Shown piece by piece: positions 32,029 to 40,578 of a DNA stretch of 64,000 nt. Positions within the stretch are counted from its first letter, which is position 1, and the number at the start of each line of letters is the position of its first letter. Both the position numbers and the translations under genes were made by a program. Source of the DNA: Enterobacter hormaechei subsp. xiangfangensis (lineage in GTDB: Bacteria; Pseudomonadota; Gammaproteobacteria; Enterobacterales; Enterobacteriaceae); NCBI RefSeq assembly GCF_001729785.1, contig NZ_CP017183.1, positions 186,001-250,000 of the forward strand. The letters run 5' to 3'. The notes under the pieces were generated by a model, which was not told the origin of the DNA, ran no database searches, and saw only the letters and a list, made by a program, of their open reading frames with translations.

Positions 32029-32730
32029 ATGACAACCTTAAGCTGTAAAGTGACGTCGGTAGATGCTATTACCGACACCGTATATCGCGTCCGTTTGGTT
32101 CCTGAAGCGGCATTCTCATTCCGTGCCGGTCAGTACCTGATGGTCGTGATGGACGAGCGTGATAAGCGTCCTTTCTCTATGGCCTCAACGCCAGCAGAGA
32201 AGGAATTTATTGAGCTGCATATTGGTGCGTCTGAGCTTAACCTGTACGCGATGGCCGTGATGGACCGCATCCTGAAAGAGCGTGAAATCGTGGTCGATAT
32301 TCCTCATGGCGAGGCCTGGCTGCGTGAAGACGAAGACCGTCCGCTGATCCTGATTGCCGGTGGCACGGGCTTCTCCTATGTCCGCTCTATTCTGCTGACG
32401 GCGCTGGCGCGTAATCCAAATCGCGATATCACCATCTACTGGGGCGGCCGTGAAGAGAAGCACCTTTACGATCTGTCTGAGCTGGAGGCGCTGAGCGTAA
32501 ATCATCCAAACCTGCGCATTGAGCCGGTTGTCGAGCAGCCGGAAGAGGGCTGGCGCGGGCGCAGCGGTACGGTGCTGACTGCGGTATTGCAGGATCACGG
32601 GACGCTGGCCGGGCACGATATCTACATTGCCGGTCGCTTTGAAATGGCAAAAATTGCCCGCGACCTGTTCTGCAACGAGCGTGACGCGCGGGAAGATCGT
32701 CTGTTTGGCGATGCGTTTGCGTTTATCTGA
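32029..32730 (+). CDS. fre: NAD(P)H-flavin reductase Fre
   Basis: Fre reduces free flavins with NAD(P)H, feeding the activation of ribonucleotide reductase and ferric-iron reduction. The 233-residue protein has the flavin-binding RxxS motif in [10 protein letters not shown] and the nucleotide-binding glycines in [14 protein letters not shown] ferredoxin-reductase-like C-terminal signature ([10 protein letters not shown]) follows. In E. coli fadA-fadB come next; here the flank changes after the terminator. Confidence 0.97.
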   Translation: MTTLSCKVTSVDAITDTVYRVRLVPEAAFSFRAGQYLMVVMDERDKRPFSMASTPAEKEFIELHIGASELNLYAMAVMDRILKEREIVVDIPHGEAWLREDEDRPLILIAGGTGFSYVRSILLTALARNPNRDITIYWGGREEKHLYDLSELEALSVNHPNLRIEPVVEQPEEGWRGRSGTVLTAVLQDHGTLAGHDIYIAGRFEMAKIARDLFCNERDAREDRLFGDAFAFI

Positions 32731-32737
32731 TTGAGAG

Positions 32738-32758
32738 ACCCGCTTCGGCGGGTTTTTT
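32738..32758 (+). terminator. Rho-independent terminator of fre
   Basis: ACCCGC-TTCG-GCGGGT with the stable UUCG tetraloop, followed by six T. It also marks the point where E. coli-like gene order ends. Confidence 0.94.
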
Positions 32759-32946
32759 ATGCTCGGGCAATAGCCTGGTGAAAATTTAACCTTGAAATGG
32801 GCGGCGCATTGCCGTTATTCTTGTTCCCGTTAAATTTCGCCCTCAGGAGCGCCCCCCAAAAATGAACAAACACGACTGATGAATTTCGATCCTTGCTCAA
32901 CGCATCGCGTCGGCAGGGGATGTTTTGATTTCATTCAGGAGTGCTT
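32759..32946 (+). promoter_or_regulatory. Leader region of the ABC-F gene with short ORFs
   Basis: Upstream of the ABC-F gene lie a five-codon ORF (MNKHD, 32862-32879) and a second ATG at 32879 that overlaps its stop and opens an ORF running out of frame across the ABC-F start. The first is preceded by CAGGAG at a wide spacing of about 12 bases. ABC-F antibiotic-resistance genes in Gram-positives are often controlled by such leader peptides; whether this one is used is not shown by the sequence. Confidence 0.35.
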
Positions 32947-34566
32947 ATGGCTCATTTTGCGCAGTCCCCCTCTTTTATTTTGCATCAGGTCACCTGTCAG
33001 TTTGCGACGGGCGATATCCTTTTTGGTCCACTGAATCTTTCTCTGGATGCGTCAGTGTGCGCGCTGGTTGGCCGCAACGGCAGCGGTAAAACACGCCTTC
33101 TCCGGTTGCTGGCAGGAGTTGATGAACCCGCCAGCGGTCATATTGAACGCTTTGGTACACACGTCTACGTGGCGCAGCAGCAGGATATTTCTGCGGATAC
33201 CACGTTTGCCGAACTGCTTGGTTACGACGCGATCTTTGCGGCGCGCACGCGCATCGACAGCGGTCATTATGAACCCGACGATCTCGACACGCTCGACGGT
33301 TATTGGGATCTGGCTGAACGGCTGAGCCAGGCTTTTATCGCTGCAAAACTTCCCCCTTTTGACCCGAGTAAACGCGCGGCAGAGTTGAGCGGTGGCGAGC
33401 GCATTCGTGCCTTGCTGTGCAGCGCATTCACCGCGGATGCTCACTACCTGCTGCTGGACGAACCGACCAACCACCTCGACAGGCAAGGCCGCAAGTGGTT
33501 CTACGAGCAGCTTTCCAGGTATCAGGGCGGGGTGCTGGTGGCCTCTCACGACCGTGAGTTGCTGGCCCAGGTACCGCGAATCCTTGAACTGAGCGCGTTG
33601 GGCTTGCGCAGCTACGGTGGGAATTATGCTGACTATCGAACCCAGCGTGATGCTGAACAGCTGGCTGCCCGCGCCGCGCTGGAGCATGCTGCCACCGAGC
33701 GCAAGCGTACCCGCGCCGGTATGCATAAAGAGCATGACGACAGCCTGCGGCGTTCAGCCAAAACGCTTCGCACGGTCGACAGCCTTAACATCGCCTCGTT
33801 TGAACGGGTCAAATACAAAGGGGCGGCGAAAGAGCGTATTGGTTCCTGGAAAAAACAGCATAGCGATCAAAACCATGCTTTGAACGCTGCGGTCAACCAG
33901 GCACGCGAGCGGGTTGAAGAGGATAATGCGGTGATGTTTACCCTGCCGGGCAGTGAAATCCCGGAAGGGAAACAGGTGCTGGTGCTGGAAGAACTGGTGC
34001 TTCCGCACGTGCCTGTCCCACCGATAAACTGGCGAATGGATGGCCCGATGCGCGTGGCGCTACGCGGGCCGAACGGCTGTGGAAAATCCACGCTGTTGAA
34101 AGTGATATTGGGCGAAACCGCCCCTGTTACGGGAACCTGTAAGGTCTCTGTCAGGTGTGCTTATCTCGATCAGCATCTTTCCCGGCTGGATCTGTCGCAG
34201 TCGGTGATGACTCACCTTAGCCTGGGCAATACGCCGCTCGAAGAGGGGGCGCTGCGTACCCGTTTAGCGCAGCTTCAACTGGGCGCAGAGAAAGTGACAC
34301 TACCACTGGCCGAACTGAGTGGCGGCGAGCGCCTGAAGGCCGCGCTGGCCTGCGTATTGTGGCGTGAAGCGGCAACGCAGCTGTTGCTTCTGGATGAGCC
34401 GACCAACCATCTTGATCTGGCCTCTGTTCAGGCCATTGAAGCGGCCTTAGCCGATTACCCCGGAGCGCTGCTGGTGGTGTCGCACGATGAAGCTTTTCTG
34501 GCAGGGCTGAAGCTGACGCATGAACTGGTGTGGGAAGAGACGGGATGGCGATGTGAAAGCCTGTAA
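32947..34566 (+). CDS. ABC-F family ATPase, subgroup not assigned
   Basis: A 539-residue soluble protein with two ABC domains and no membrane segment. Domain 1 has Walker A GRNGSGKT, signature LSGGERIR and Walker B LLLDEPTNHLD. Domain 2 has GPNGCGKST, LSGGERLK and LLLDEPTNHLD. Between them is a Lys/Arg-rich linker (about residues 230-335, with KRTRAGMHKEHDD and YKGAAKERIGSWKK). ABC-F proteins bind the ribosomal E site and act in translation or antibiotic protection. It does not look like EttA, Uup, YheS or YbiT from memory. The ATG follows AGGAG. It sits at a break in gene order, alone between fre and yiaG. Confidence 0.85.
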   Translation: MAHFAQSPSFILHQVTCQFATGDILFGPLNLSLDASVCALVGRNGSGKTRLLRLLAGVDEPASGHIERFGTHVYVAQQQDISADTTFAELLGYDAIFAARTRIDSGHYEPDDLDTLDGYWDLAERLSQAFIAAKLPPFDPSKRAAELSGGERIRALLCSAFTADAHYLLLDEPTNHLDRQGRKWFYEQLSRYQGGVLVASHDRELLAQVPRILELSALGLRSYGGNYADYRTQRDAEQLAARAALEHAATERKRTRAGMHKEHDDSLRRSAKTLRTVDSLNIASFERVKYKGAAKERIGSWKKQHSDQNHALNAAVNQARERVEEDNAVMFTLPGSEIPEGKQVLVLEELVLPHVPVPPINWRMDGPMRVALRGPNGCGKSTLLKVILGETAPVTGTCKVSVRCAYLDQHLSRLDLSQSVMTHLSLGNTPLEEGALRTRLAQLQLGAEKVTLPLAELSGGERLKAALACVLWREAATQLLLLDEPTNHLDLASVQAIEAALADYPGALLVVSHDEAFLAGLKLTHELVWEETGWRCESL

Positions 34567-34572
34567 ACACAA

Positions 34573-34592
34573 GCCCCCGCAAGGGCGGGGGC
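34573..34592. terminator. Strong GC hairpin between convergent genes
   Basis: GCCCCCGC pairs perfectly with GCGGGGGC around a four-base loop, between the ABC-F gene and yiaG. There is no clear T-run on either strand, so termination efficiency is uncertain. Confidence 0.55.
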
Positions 34593-34604
34593 AAACAAAC
34601 TTCA

Positions 34605-34892
34605 TCAGGCTAACTGCTTGCGAAGGTCAGGGTTTGCCTGGATCAGGCGCATCAGCTTTAGCTCGGCTGGGGTAGGTTTTTCACGTTTTGACTCCCACTC
34701 CAGCACCATTGCTACGCTGACACCCATCGCTCTTGCGAATTCATCTGTTTTCAGGCCCGATCCTTTGCGTAAACGCTCAAATTCACTAAAAGGATTGGAC
34801 TTTTGATTCAGGGTAACCGTCGGCGGTACATCTTTAAAAATAATCTGTTCCAGGCTGCTCAGCAGCTCAAACTCAGGATCTTTTAATTCCAT
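34605..34892 (-). CDS. yiaG: HTH-type regulator YiaG
   Basis: A 95-residue Xre/HigA-like DNA-binding protein. The C-terminal half is a helix-turn-helix (LRKGSGLKTDEFARAMGVSV and VLEWESKREKP), like the antitoxin half of HigBA systems. The N-terminus reads MELKDPEFELLSSLEQI. It matches E. coli YiaG closely. No toxin gene is next to it on either side, so it is probably a solitary regulator. The start has a GAGGAG site; an earlier in-frame ATG lacks support. Confidence 0.9.
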   Translation of the reverse strand: MELKDPEFELLSSLEQIIFKDVPPTVTLNQKSNPFSEFERLRKGSGLKTDEFARAMGVSVAMVLEWESKREKPTPAELKLMRLIQANPDLRKQLA

Positions 34893-35222
34893 TGAGAACT
34901 CCTCATAAATCACACATCGGGATCATGAACATCAGAGAGCCTGTTAAGAATAGTCCCTAAACCAGACACAGGATCGTCACGGCTGTGATTAATTGTGCGA
35001 TAACGATCGCTTTACACGTTTCAGCTATATGGATAGTTATGCTAATTACCTGATTAGTCATATGTAGGGATGCACAGGTATTTTTTTGTAAATAGTCAGT
35101 ACAAAAACGGGAATACCCGTTTTGCATGAAAACTCTATCTTGCAAGGCTGACCTGGACTATCCTTGTCAGCGTTGGGCACGCGTGTGCCGGTGTGCGCTT
35201 TTTGGGTGAAAGGAGTAATAAA
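34893..35222. other. Intergenic region between yiaG and yiaF, no gene seen
   Basis: This 330-base divergent region holds the promoters of yiaG and yiaF. The one notable structure is AAAACGGG-AATA-CCCGTTTT at 35104-35123, a perfect hairpin that could terminate in either direction. A 62-codon minus-strand reading frame exists but has no convincing start site. In E. coli cspA lies on the far side of yiaG, with hokA beyond it; no Hok-like peptide was found here. Confidence 0.6.
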
Positions 35223-35933
35223 ATGGCGACAGGAAAGTCCTGCTCTCGCTGGTTTGCGCCTATTGCGGCGTTATTGATGGTTGTTAGCCTGAGTGGGTGT
35301 TTCGATAAAGAAGGCGATCAGCGCAAAGCGTTTATCGATTTTCTACAGAATACAGTGATGCGTAGCGGCGAGCGTTTACCAACGCTGACTGCGGATCAGA
35401 AAAAACAGTTTGGTCCATTCGTGTCGGATTACGCCATTCTGTATGGCTATTCACAGCAGGTAAGCCAGGCGATGGATTCCGGTCTTCGCCCGGTAGTGGA
35501 TAGCGTGAATGCCATCCGTGTTCCACAGGATTATATGACCCAGCGCGAACCGCTACGCCAGTCAAATGGCGCGCTTGGGGTACTGAGCCAGCAGCTGCAA
35601 AATGCCAAAATGCAGGCTGATGCGTCGCGTTCCGCGTTGAAGCAGGGCGAGGATCTTAAACCGGTCTATGACCAGGTGTATGAGAAAGTCGTGACCAAGC
35701 CGTCAAACGCTTTGCAACCGCTGATCCCGGCGGCGCAGGTCTTTACTCAGCAGTTGGTCCAGGTGGGTGACTTTATTAGTGAACAAGGTACGCAGGTGAG
35801 CTTTGTCTCTAACGGTATCCAGTTCCCGACCTCCCAGCAGGCGAGCCAGTATAACGCGCTGATCGGTCCGCTCGCGTCCCAGCATCAGGCCTTTAGCCAG
35901 GCCTGGAGCGCAGCGGTCGCTGCTACGGAATAA
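35223..35933 (+). CDS. yiaF: DUF3053 lipoprotein YiaF
   Basis: A 236-residue lipoprotein of the DUF3053 family. The signal peptide ends in the lipobox LSGC, with the lipidated Cys at residue 26. The mature part is helical and rich in Gln/Ala, with no recognised active site. It is the same length as E. coli YiaF and closely similar. The function is unknown. AGGAG precedes the ATG; an in-frame extension of ten codons is unlikely. A UUCG-loop terminator follows. Confidence 0.93.
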   Translation: MATGKSCSRWFAPIAALLMVVSLSGCFDKEGDQRKAFIDFLQNTVMRSGERLPTLTADQKKQFGPFVSDYAILYGYSQQVSQAMDSGLRPVVDSVNAIRVPQDYMTQREPLRQSNGALGVLSQQLQNAKMQADASRSALKQGEDLKPVYDQVYEKVVTKPSNALQPLIPAAQVFTQQLVQVGDFISEQGTQVSFVSNGIQFPTSQQASQYNALIGPLASQHQAFSQAWSAAVAATE

Positions 35934-35934
35934 G

Positions 35935-35963
35935 AAAAACCCCCGCTTCGGCGGGGTTTTTTT
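35935..35963 (+). terminator. Rho-independent terminator of yiaF
   Basis: ACCCCCGC-TTCG-GCGGGG with a UUCG loop, flanked by A5 and T7. Confidence 0.95.
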
Positions 35964-36021
35964 ATGCTTGATGAAAATAACGCTTGTCATTCATCTACCA
36001 CATCGGTATAACTATGTTCGT

Positions 36022-36176
36022 CGGTTTGTTACACAGACCTAAAGCAGTTTAGTAAAGCAGTCCAGATTGTTATCCATAGATACCCTTCGTAGTGACCCTT
36101 CCTTCATCGCTTAAAAATCTGTAACGCAATCCATCAAGCCGGAAGGCACAATATATTTGTTAATAAGGTAATTTCT
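36022..36176 (+). ncRNA. cspA 5' untranslated region (cold-shock mRNA thermosensor)
   Basis: This 155-base leader resembles the E. coli cspA 5' UTR by recall. The shared blocks include a start like CGGTTTGTTACACAGACC (cold-box region), AAAGCAGTTTAGTAAAG, GATACCCTTCGTAGTG and the terminal GCCGGAAGGCACA before AAGGTAAT. In E. coli this RNA refolds with temperature so that cspA is translated efficiently only in the cold. Confidence 0.85.
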
Positions 36177-36389
36177 ATGTCTGCTAAAATGACTGGTCTG
36201 GTAAAATGGTTCAACGCTGATAAAGGTTTCGGCTTCATCACTCCTGACGATGGCTCTAAAGACGTGTTCGTACACTTCTCTGCTATCCAGAACGATGGCT
36301 ACAAATCTCTGGATGAAGGTCAGAAAGTTTCCTTCACCATCGAAAGCGGCGCTAAAGGCCCAGCAGCTGGTAACGTTGTAAGCCTGTAA
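36177..36389 (+). CDS. cspA: Cold-shock protein of the CspA type
   Basis: A 70-residue cold-shock-domain RNA chaperone almost identical to E. coli CspA. RNP1 (KGFGFITP) and RNP2 (VFVHFS) are intact. CspA melts RNA secondary structure after a temperature drop. In E. coli the gene lies on the other side of yiaG, in the opposite relative orientation; here it is between yiaF and ghrB, so it is either a moved cspA or a paralogue. The long leader supports cspA itself. Confidence 0.93.
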   Translation: MSAKMTGLVKWFNADKGFGFITPDDGSKDVFVHFSAIQNDGYKSLDEGQKVSFTIESGAKGPAAGNVVSL

Positions 36390-36415
36390 GCTTCCAGCCC
36401 AGTAGCACTAAATTC

Positions 36416-36442
36416 AAAAACCCGCCTTCTGGCGGGTTTTTT
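36416..36442 (+). terminator. Rho-independent terminator of cspA
   Basis: AAAAACCCGCC-TTCT-GGCGGGTTTTTT, a strong bidirectional-type hairpin that also faces the end of ghrB. Confidence 0.94.
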
Positions 36443-36447
36443 CGTTT

Positions 36448-37422
36448 CTACTGTTGTATCTGCGGGTTAACGCAGTTCTTATCCACTTTACCGCCGAGCG
36501 CGGCAATCAGGTTATCCACGGCGGTCGCCGCCATGTTGTAGCGTGTTTCATGAGTTGCAGAGCCGATGTGAGGCAGGGCGACGACGTTCGGCATGGTCAG
36601 TAGCGGAGAATCCACCGGCAGCGGCTCTTGTTCAAACACGTCCAGACCAGCGGCGTGGATCTCACCGTTTTGCAGTGCCTCAATCAGCGCCTTCTCATCG
36701 ACCACCGGACCACGACCCGCGTTGATGAAAATGGCCGATTTCTTCATCTTTTCAAACGCCGCTTTGCCGATGAGATGACGCGTTTCATCCGTCAGCGGCA
36801 GGATCAGGCAGACAAAGTCGGCTTCCCGCAACAGCGTATCAAGCTCGCAATAAAGGGCGTTGAAACGTTCTTCAGCTTCACTGTGGTGACGGCGCGCGTT
36901 ATACAGAATGGGCATGTTGAAGCCAAAATGCGCGCGCTGTGCCAGCGCCAGACCGATACGGCCCATCCCAACAATCCCCAGCGTTTTGCCATGAACGTCC
37001 ACGCCGAACCAGTCCGGGCCAATGCTTTTGGTCCATTCGCCCGCTTTTACGCGCTCGGCCACTTCCACTACACGACGGGCGGTGCTAAGCACCAGCGCCA
37101 TCAGCGTGTCGGCGACGGTCTCCGTCAGGGCATGGGGCGTGTGCATCAGCAGGATGTTGCGCGCGTTTAGCGCATCCACGTCGAAATTGTCGTATCCCAC
37201 CGAAACGGTTGAGGTAGCACGAAGCTTCGGCATTTTCTCCAGCAGCGCTGCATCCACCTTTTCGCTCGAACCCAGCAGGCCCTCGGCGCTGGCAAACGCG
37301 TCGGCGTGCTGTGCCACGGTTTCCGGGCTGAGGTTCTTTACCCGGGTAACGGTAAAGTGTTCCTCCAGGCGTTTTTGCAGATCTTCAGGCAGTGCTTTGT
37401 ACAAAATGACGGACGGCTTCAT
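36448..37422 (-). CDS. ghrB: 2-ketogluconate/glyoxylate/hydroxypyruvate reductase GhrB
   Basis: A 324-residue D-isomer-specific 2-hydroxyacid dehydrogenase, the length of E. coli GhrB. It has the NAD(P)-binding glycines [15 protein letters not shown] and the catalytic Arg ([11 protein letters not shown]), Glu ([13 protein letters not shown]) and His ([13 protein letters not shown]). E. coli GhrB reduces 2-ketogluconate, hydroxypyruvate and glyoxylate. Here it ends a same-strand run kguE-kguK-kguT-ghrB, so it probably fills the KguD role, reduction of 2-keto-6-phosphogluconate to 6-phosphogluconate. That role is inferred from context. Confidence 0.94.
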   Translation of the reverse strand: MKPSVILYKALPEDLQKRLEEHFTVTRVKNLSPETVAQHADAFASAEGLLGSSEKVDAALLEKMPKLRATSTVSVGYDNFDVDALNARNILLMHTPHALTETVADTLMALVLSTARRVVEVAERVKAGEWTKSIGPDWFGVDVHGKTLGIVGMGRIGLALAQRAHFGFNMPILYNARRHHSEAEERFNALYCELDTLLREADFVCLILPLTDETRHLIGKAAFEKMKKSAIFINAGRGPVVDEKALIEALQNGEIHAAGLDVFEQEPLPVDSPLLTMPNVVALPHIGSATHETRYNMAATAVDNLIAALGGKVDKNCVNPQIQQ

Positions 37423-37449
37423 GCTAATCTCCGTTGATTTTAAAAGGAT

Positions 37450-38730
37450 TCAGGCGTGGCGTGCGCCGACGGGTAGCTGTTGATTATTAGCAGGCTTAAC
37501 AATCAGAGTAAGCCATACCGAGGCAAAAAGCGCCACCCCCATAAAGATGTAAGAGGCCGACGGGCTGCCGGTGGCACCGTTAAGATAGCCCACAAACCAC
37601 GAGCCAAAGAACGAACCCAGCGCACCCATACTGTTGATCAACGCCATCGCGCCCCCTGCGACGTTACGCGGCAGCATTTCCGGGATGATGGCAAAGAACG
37701 GACCATACGGGGCATACATGGCCGCACCCGCAATCACCAGCAGAGTGTACGAGACCCAGAAGTGGTTCGCGCCTACGGCCCAGGAGCCAATGAAGGCAAA
37801 AGCAGCGATCAGCAGCAGTGGCCAGACGAACAGCTTACGGTTTTGCAGCTTGTCCGATGCCCAAGAGACGATAATCATCGCGATGGTCGCAGCCAGGTAA
37901 GGCACCGATGACAGCCAGCCCACTTCCACCATGCCAAGGTTTTCACCGCCGCTGCGGATAATCGACGGCAGCCACAGCACAAAACCGTACACGCCAATAC
38001 TCCAGGTAAAATACTGTGCACACAGCAGAATAACGTTCCGGGAGCGGAAGGCTTCGCCGTAGTTACGCACCGCTTTAAGCCCCTGCTGCTCTTTATCCAG
38101 CTGCGCCTGGAGTGCGGCTTTTTCGTCTTCAGAAAGCCATTTCGCCTGGGCTGGCTTATCTTTCACCAACACCCACCAGCAGAAGGCCCAGATAATCGCG
38201 GGAACCCCTTCGATGATGAACATCTCGCGCCAGCCGAAGGACTGGATCAGATAGCCGGAAACCACCGACATCCACAGCACGGTGACCGGGTTACCGAGTA
38301 TCAGGAACGTATTAGCACGTGAACGCTCCGATTTTGTGAACCAGTTGCTGATGTAAATCAGCATTGCTGGCATGACGGCCGCCTCAACCACGCCGAGAAT
38401 AAAGCGAATAGCCGCCAGAGCAGGAATGTTATTCACCACGCCAGTAAGCGACGCACAGGCACCCCATAAGATCAGGCAGATGAAAATGAGCTTTCGCACG
38501 CTGCGGCGTTCAGCGTAAATCGCGCCGGGGATCTGGAAGAAGAAATACCCCAGGAAGAAGAGGGCGCCCAGCAGGGACGAGACCCCTTTGGTGATCCCGA
38601 GGTCTTCGTTGATCCCGGCGGCGGATGCGAAACTGAAGTTGGCACGATCCAGGTACGCCAGGCTGTACGTGATAAACACGATTGGCATGATGTACCACCA
38701 GCGTTTTACTGCATTGGTCGAACTGTTCAT
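37450..38730 (-). CDS. MFS transporter, probable 2-ketogluconate permease (KguT-like)
   Basis: A 426-residue major-facilitator transporter of the anion:cation symporter (ACS) group, with 12 predicted helices. The N-terminal signature TYSLAYLDRANFSFA and the loop following helix 2 (GYFFFQIPGAIYAERRSVRK) mark the family of sugar-acid permeases. Gene neighbours are a PfkB kinase, a sugar-phosphate isomerase-like protein and GhrB, the gene set of Pseudomonas kguEKTD, so KguT is the likely identity. The chosen ATG (MNSSTNAVKRWW) avoids an unlikely 17-codon extension. Confidence 0.78.
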   Translation of the reverse strand: MNSSTNAVKRWWYIMPIVFITYSLAYLDRANFSFASAAGINEDLGITKGVSSLLGALFFLGYFFFQIPGAIYAERRSVRKLIFICLILWGACASLTGVVNNIPALAAIRFILGVVEAAVMPAMLIYISNWFTKSERSRANTFLILGNPVTVLWMSVVSGYLIQSFGWREMFIIEGVPAIIWAFCWWVLVKDKPAQAKWLSEDEKAALQAQLDKEQQGLKAVRNYGEAFRSRNVILLCAQYFTWSIGVYGFVLWLPSIIRSGGENLGMVEVGWLSSVPYLAATIAMIIVSWASDKLQNRKLFVWPLLLIAAFAFIGSWAVGANHFWVSYTLLVIAGAAMYAPYGPFFAIIPEMLPRNVAGGAMALINSMGALGSFFGSWFVGYLNGATGSPSASYIFMGVALFASVWLTLIVKPANNQQLPVGARHA

Positions 38731-38811
38731 AGGCTTGCCTCTGTTGTTGAGGTTGTTGCCGCCGTTGTCTGTAGGGTACACGGTGGCTTAATTATCTGGT
38801 GCGGATTGCTG

Positions 38812-38844
38812 CCCTCACCCTGGTCCTCTCTCACGGGGAGAGGG
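38812..38844. repeat. Diverged copy of the 33-bp intergenic repeat
   Basis: A palindromic sequence in the minus orientation (CCCTCACCCTGGTCCTCTCT and onward), lying inside the presumed kguK-kguT operon. It may form an mRNA hairpin that separates expression of the two genes. Confidence 0.7.
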
Positions 38845-38847
38845 AAT

Positions 38848-39786
38848 TTAGACGCCGAGCTCTGCTCGTGTTGGTAATCCTTCGCTGTCGCCCTGCACCT
38901 GAATCGCCAGCGAACCAATTTTGTTGCCTCGCGCCACGGCCTGCGACAGCGGTTTGCCCTCCAGCAGGGCGCTGATGACCCCGACGGCAAACCCATCGCC
39001 CGCGCCCACGGTATCGATCACGTTGTCGACTTTTACCGCAGCGACAGCGCCTTGCTCACCGTCGGCAGTTTTAAACCATGCGCCGTCGGCACCGGTTTTC
39101 AGCACCACGGCTTTTACCCCTCTGTTGAGGTAAAAATCAGCAATGCCTTCGGGCGTGCTTTCGCCAGTGAGGATCATTCCCTCTTTTATGCCCGGCAGAA
39201 CCCAGTCCGCCTGAAACGCCAGTCGGTTGAGTTTCTCAGCCATCTCTGCTTCGCTTTTCCACAGTACCGGGCGCAGGTTCGGATCAAAGGAGATCGTTTT
39301 GCCCTGCGCTTTCATTGCCGAAGCCGCGTGATCGAGTAAATCGTACGAGCTGGCCGAGAGCGCCGCCGCCACGCCGCTCAGGTGCAGGTGGCGCGCGGAG
39401 GAGAAATACGCGGCGTGATAATCATCCACGGAGAGATGGCTTGCCGCTGAGCCTTTGCGGAAATACTCCACGATGGGATCGGTTCCATTTTCAACTTTAG
39501 ATTTCAGCTGAAAGCCCGTCGGGAAGCGTCCGTCGAGCGTGACGCCTGCGGCATCAATGCCCTCTTTTTTCAGCGAGTCGAGAACGAAATGGCCAAAGCT
39601 GTCATTGCCCACGCGGCTCACCCAGCCGACATTCAGCCCCAGCCGCGCAAGGCCGGTAGCGACATTCAATTCGGCGCCTGCCACGCGTTTGATAAAGTGC
39701 TCCACTGCGCTCAGCTCGCCCGTTTCGGTGGCGACAAACATCGCCATGGCCTCGCCGATAGTGATAACGTCCAGCGTCTTGTGCAT
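38848..39786 (-). CDS. PfkB-family sugar-acid kinase, probable 2-ketogluconate kinase (KguK-like)
   Basis: A 312-residue ribokinase/PfkB-family kinase. The second family signature is DNVIDTVGAGDGFAVG, whose Asp is the catalytic base. The N-terminal part (GEAMAMFVATETGELS and GAELNVATGLARLG) resembles 2-keto-3-deoxygluconate kinases, so KdgK-like activity cannot be excluded. Context with kguE, kguT, ghrB and a PtxS-like regulator favours phosphorylation of 2-ketogluconate to 2-keto-6-phosphogluconate. It begins three bases after the kguE stop. Confidence 0.78.
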   Translation of the reverse strand: MHKTLDVITIGEAMAMFVATETGELSAVEHFIKRVAGAELNVATGLARLGLNVGWVSRVGNDSFGHFVLDSLKKEGIDAAGVTLDGRFPTGFQLKSKVENGTDPIVEYFRKGSAASHLSVDDYHAAYFSSARHLHLSGVAAALSASSYDLLDHAASAMKAQGKTISFDPNLRPVLWKSEAEMAEKLNRLAFQADWVLPGIKEGMILTGESTPEGIADFYLNRGVKAVVLKTGADGAWFKTADGEQGAVAAVKVDNVIDTVGAGDGFAVGVISALLEGKPLSQAVARGNKIGSLAIQVQGDSEGLPTRAELGV

Positions 39787-39789
39787 GGT

Positions 39790-40539
39790 TTACTCCTCGC
39801 GCAGCAGGTTGACGTAATGGCGGGTGACGGCGGTGAGATCCGTCCCTTCGAGCGGAAATTCGATACCGCGCGGCGCGTCGGCAGGCAGTTGATTAAGCAG
39901 ATCCCGCCAGCGAGAATCGGTCTGATCCGGCGCGACGGCGCGGAACTGCGCCTTATGCGGGACTGCGGCCTTCACATGAATATAGCTCACGGCGGGAGCC
40001 AGCTGACGTGCAGCCTCTTCCGGGGAGTCGCCAACCCACAGCCAGTTGCCCATATCGAACGTCAGTGTGACCGGCAGCGCCATTACCCGGCAGGCGGCTT
40101 TGAAGCGCTGCATCGGCGCGAGCTGCCCGCAGTCGGTCTGGTCGTTTTCCACCACCAGCGTCATGCCGCTTTCATCCAGCAGTGCGCGCAGGGCTTCAAG
40201 CGGTTGTTTGTCGCTGAAATGACCCAGCGAGACTTTAAGCCACAGCGCGTTCAGTGCGCTGGCTTCGCTAAGGTAGCGTGGAAGATCCGGGTTGAGGGTT
40301 CCATCGGGCATAAACAGGGGGGCCGGGGCGGAGTAGCACGCCAGTAAACCCAGCAGTTCAATGGACTCGCCCAGCGCAGGCAGGGCCATTAACTCGTCGT
40401 GGCTGAAGAGCTCTCGGCGGATTTCAACGCCATCAGCTCCTGCGCCGGCAATAACGGGAAGCATTGCCCGTTGACCGCCTGCCTGTCGCACCTGATCCGC
40501 ACCATACGCGGCGGTGACCACCATAATTTTCCTGCTCAT
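39790..40539 (-). CDS. TIM-barrel sugar-phosphate isomerase/epimerase family protein (KguE-like)
   Basis: A protein of about 249 residues of the xylose-isomerase-like TIM-barrel family. Visible family elements include GAGADGVEIRRELF, the Glu in VVENDQTD, the Asp in LTFDMGNWLWV, and the segment SYIHVKAAVPHK. KguE of Pseudomonas belongs to this family and begins the kgu operon; its exact reaction is not settled. The start is uncertain: the ATG used here has an AGGA almost touching it, and an ATG five codons later has better spacing. Confidence 0.72.
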   Translation of the reverse strand: MSRKIMVVTAAYGADQVRQAGGQRAMLPVIAGAGADGVEIRRELFSHDELMALPALGESIELLGLLACYSAPAPLFMPDGTLNPDLPRYLSEASALNALWLKVSLGHFSDKQPLEALRALLDESGMTLVVENDQTDCGQLAPMQRFKAACRVMALPVTLTFDMGNWLWVGDSPEEAARQLAPAVSYIHVKAAVPHKAQFRAVAPDQTDSRWRDLLNQLPADAPRGIEFPLEGTDLTAVTRHYVNLLREE

Positions 40540-40578
40540 TTCCTGACTCCAGAGCGTAATCGATAGTATTACGCTAGA

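Noticed and set aside
34605..34892. yiaG as the antitoxin of a HigBA toxin-antitoxin pair
   Set aside because: No toxin-sized gene lies next to it on either side; the protein matches the solitary YiaG.
34957..35145. A 62-codon minus-strand ORF between yiaG and yiaF, considered as a Hok-like or toxin peptide
   Set aside because: It lacks the Hok pattern of a short membrane peptide with paired cysteines, has no ribosome-binding site, and spans a hairpin.
38848..39786. Naming the PfkB kinase kdgK
   Set aside because: E. coli kdgK is elsewhere and the neighbours here are the kgu set; similarity to KdgK is at family level, so no symbol was given.
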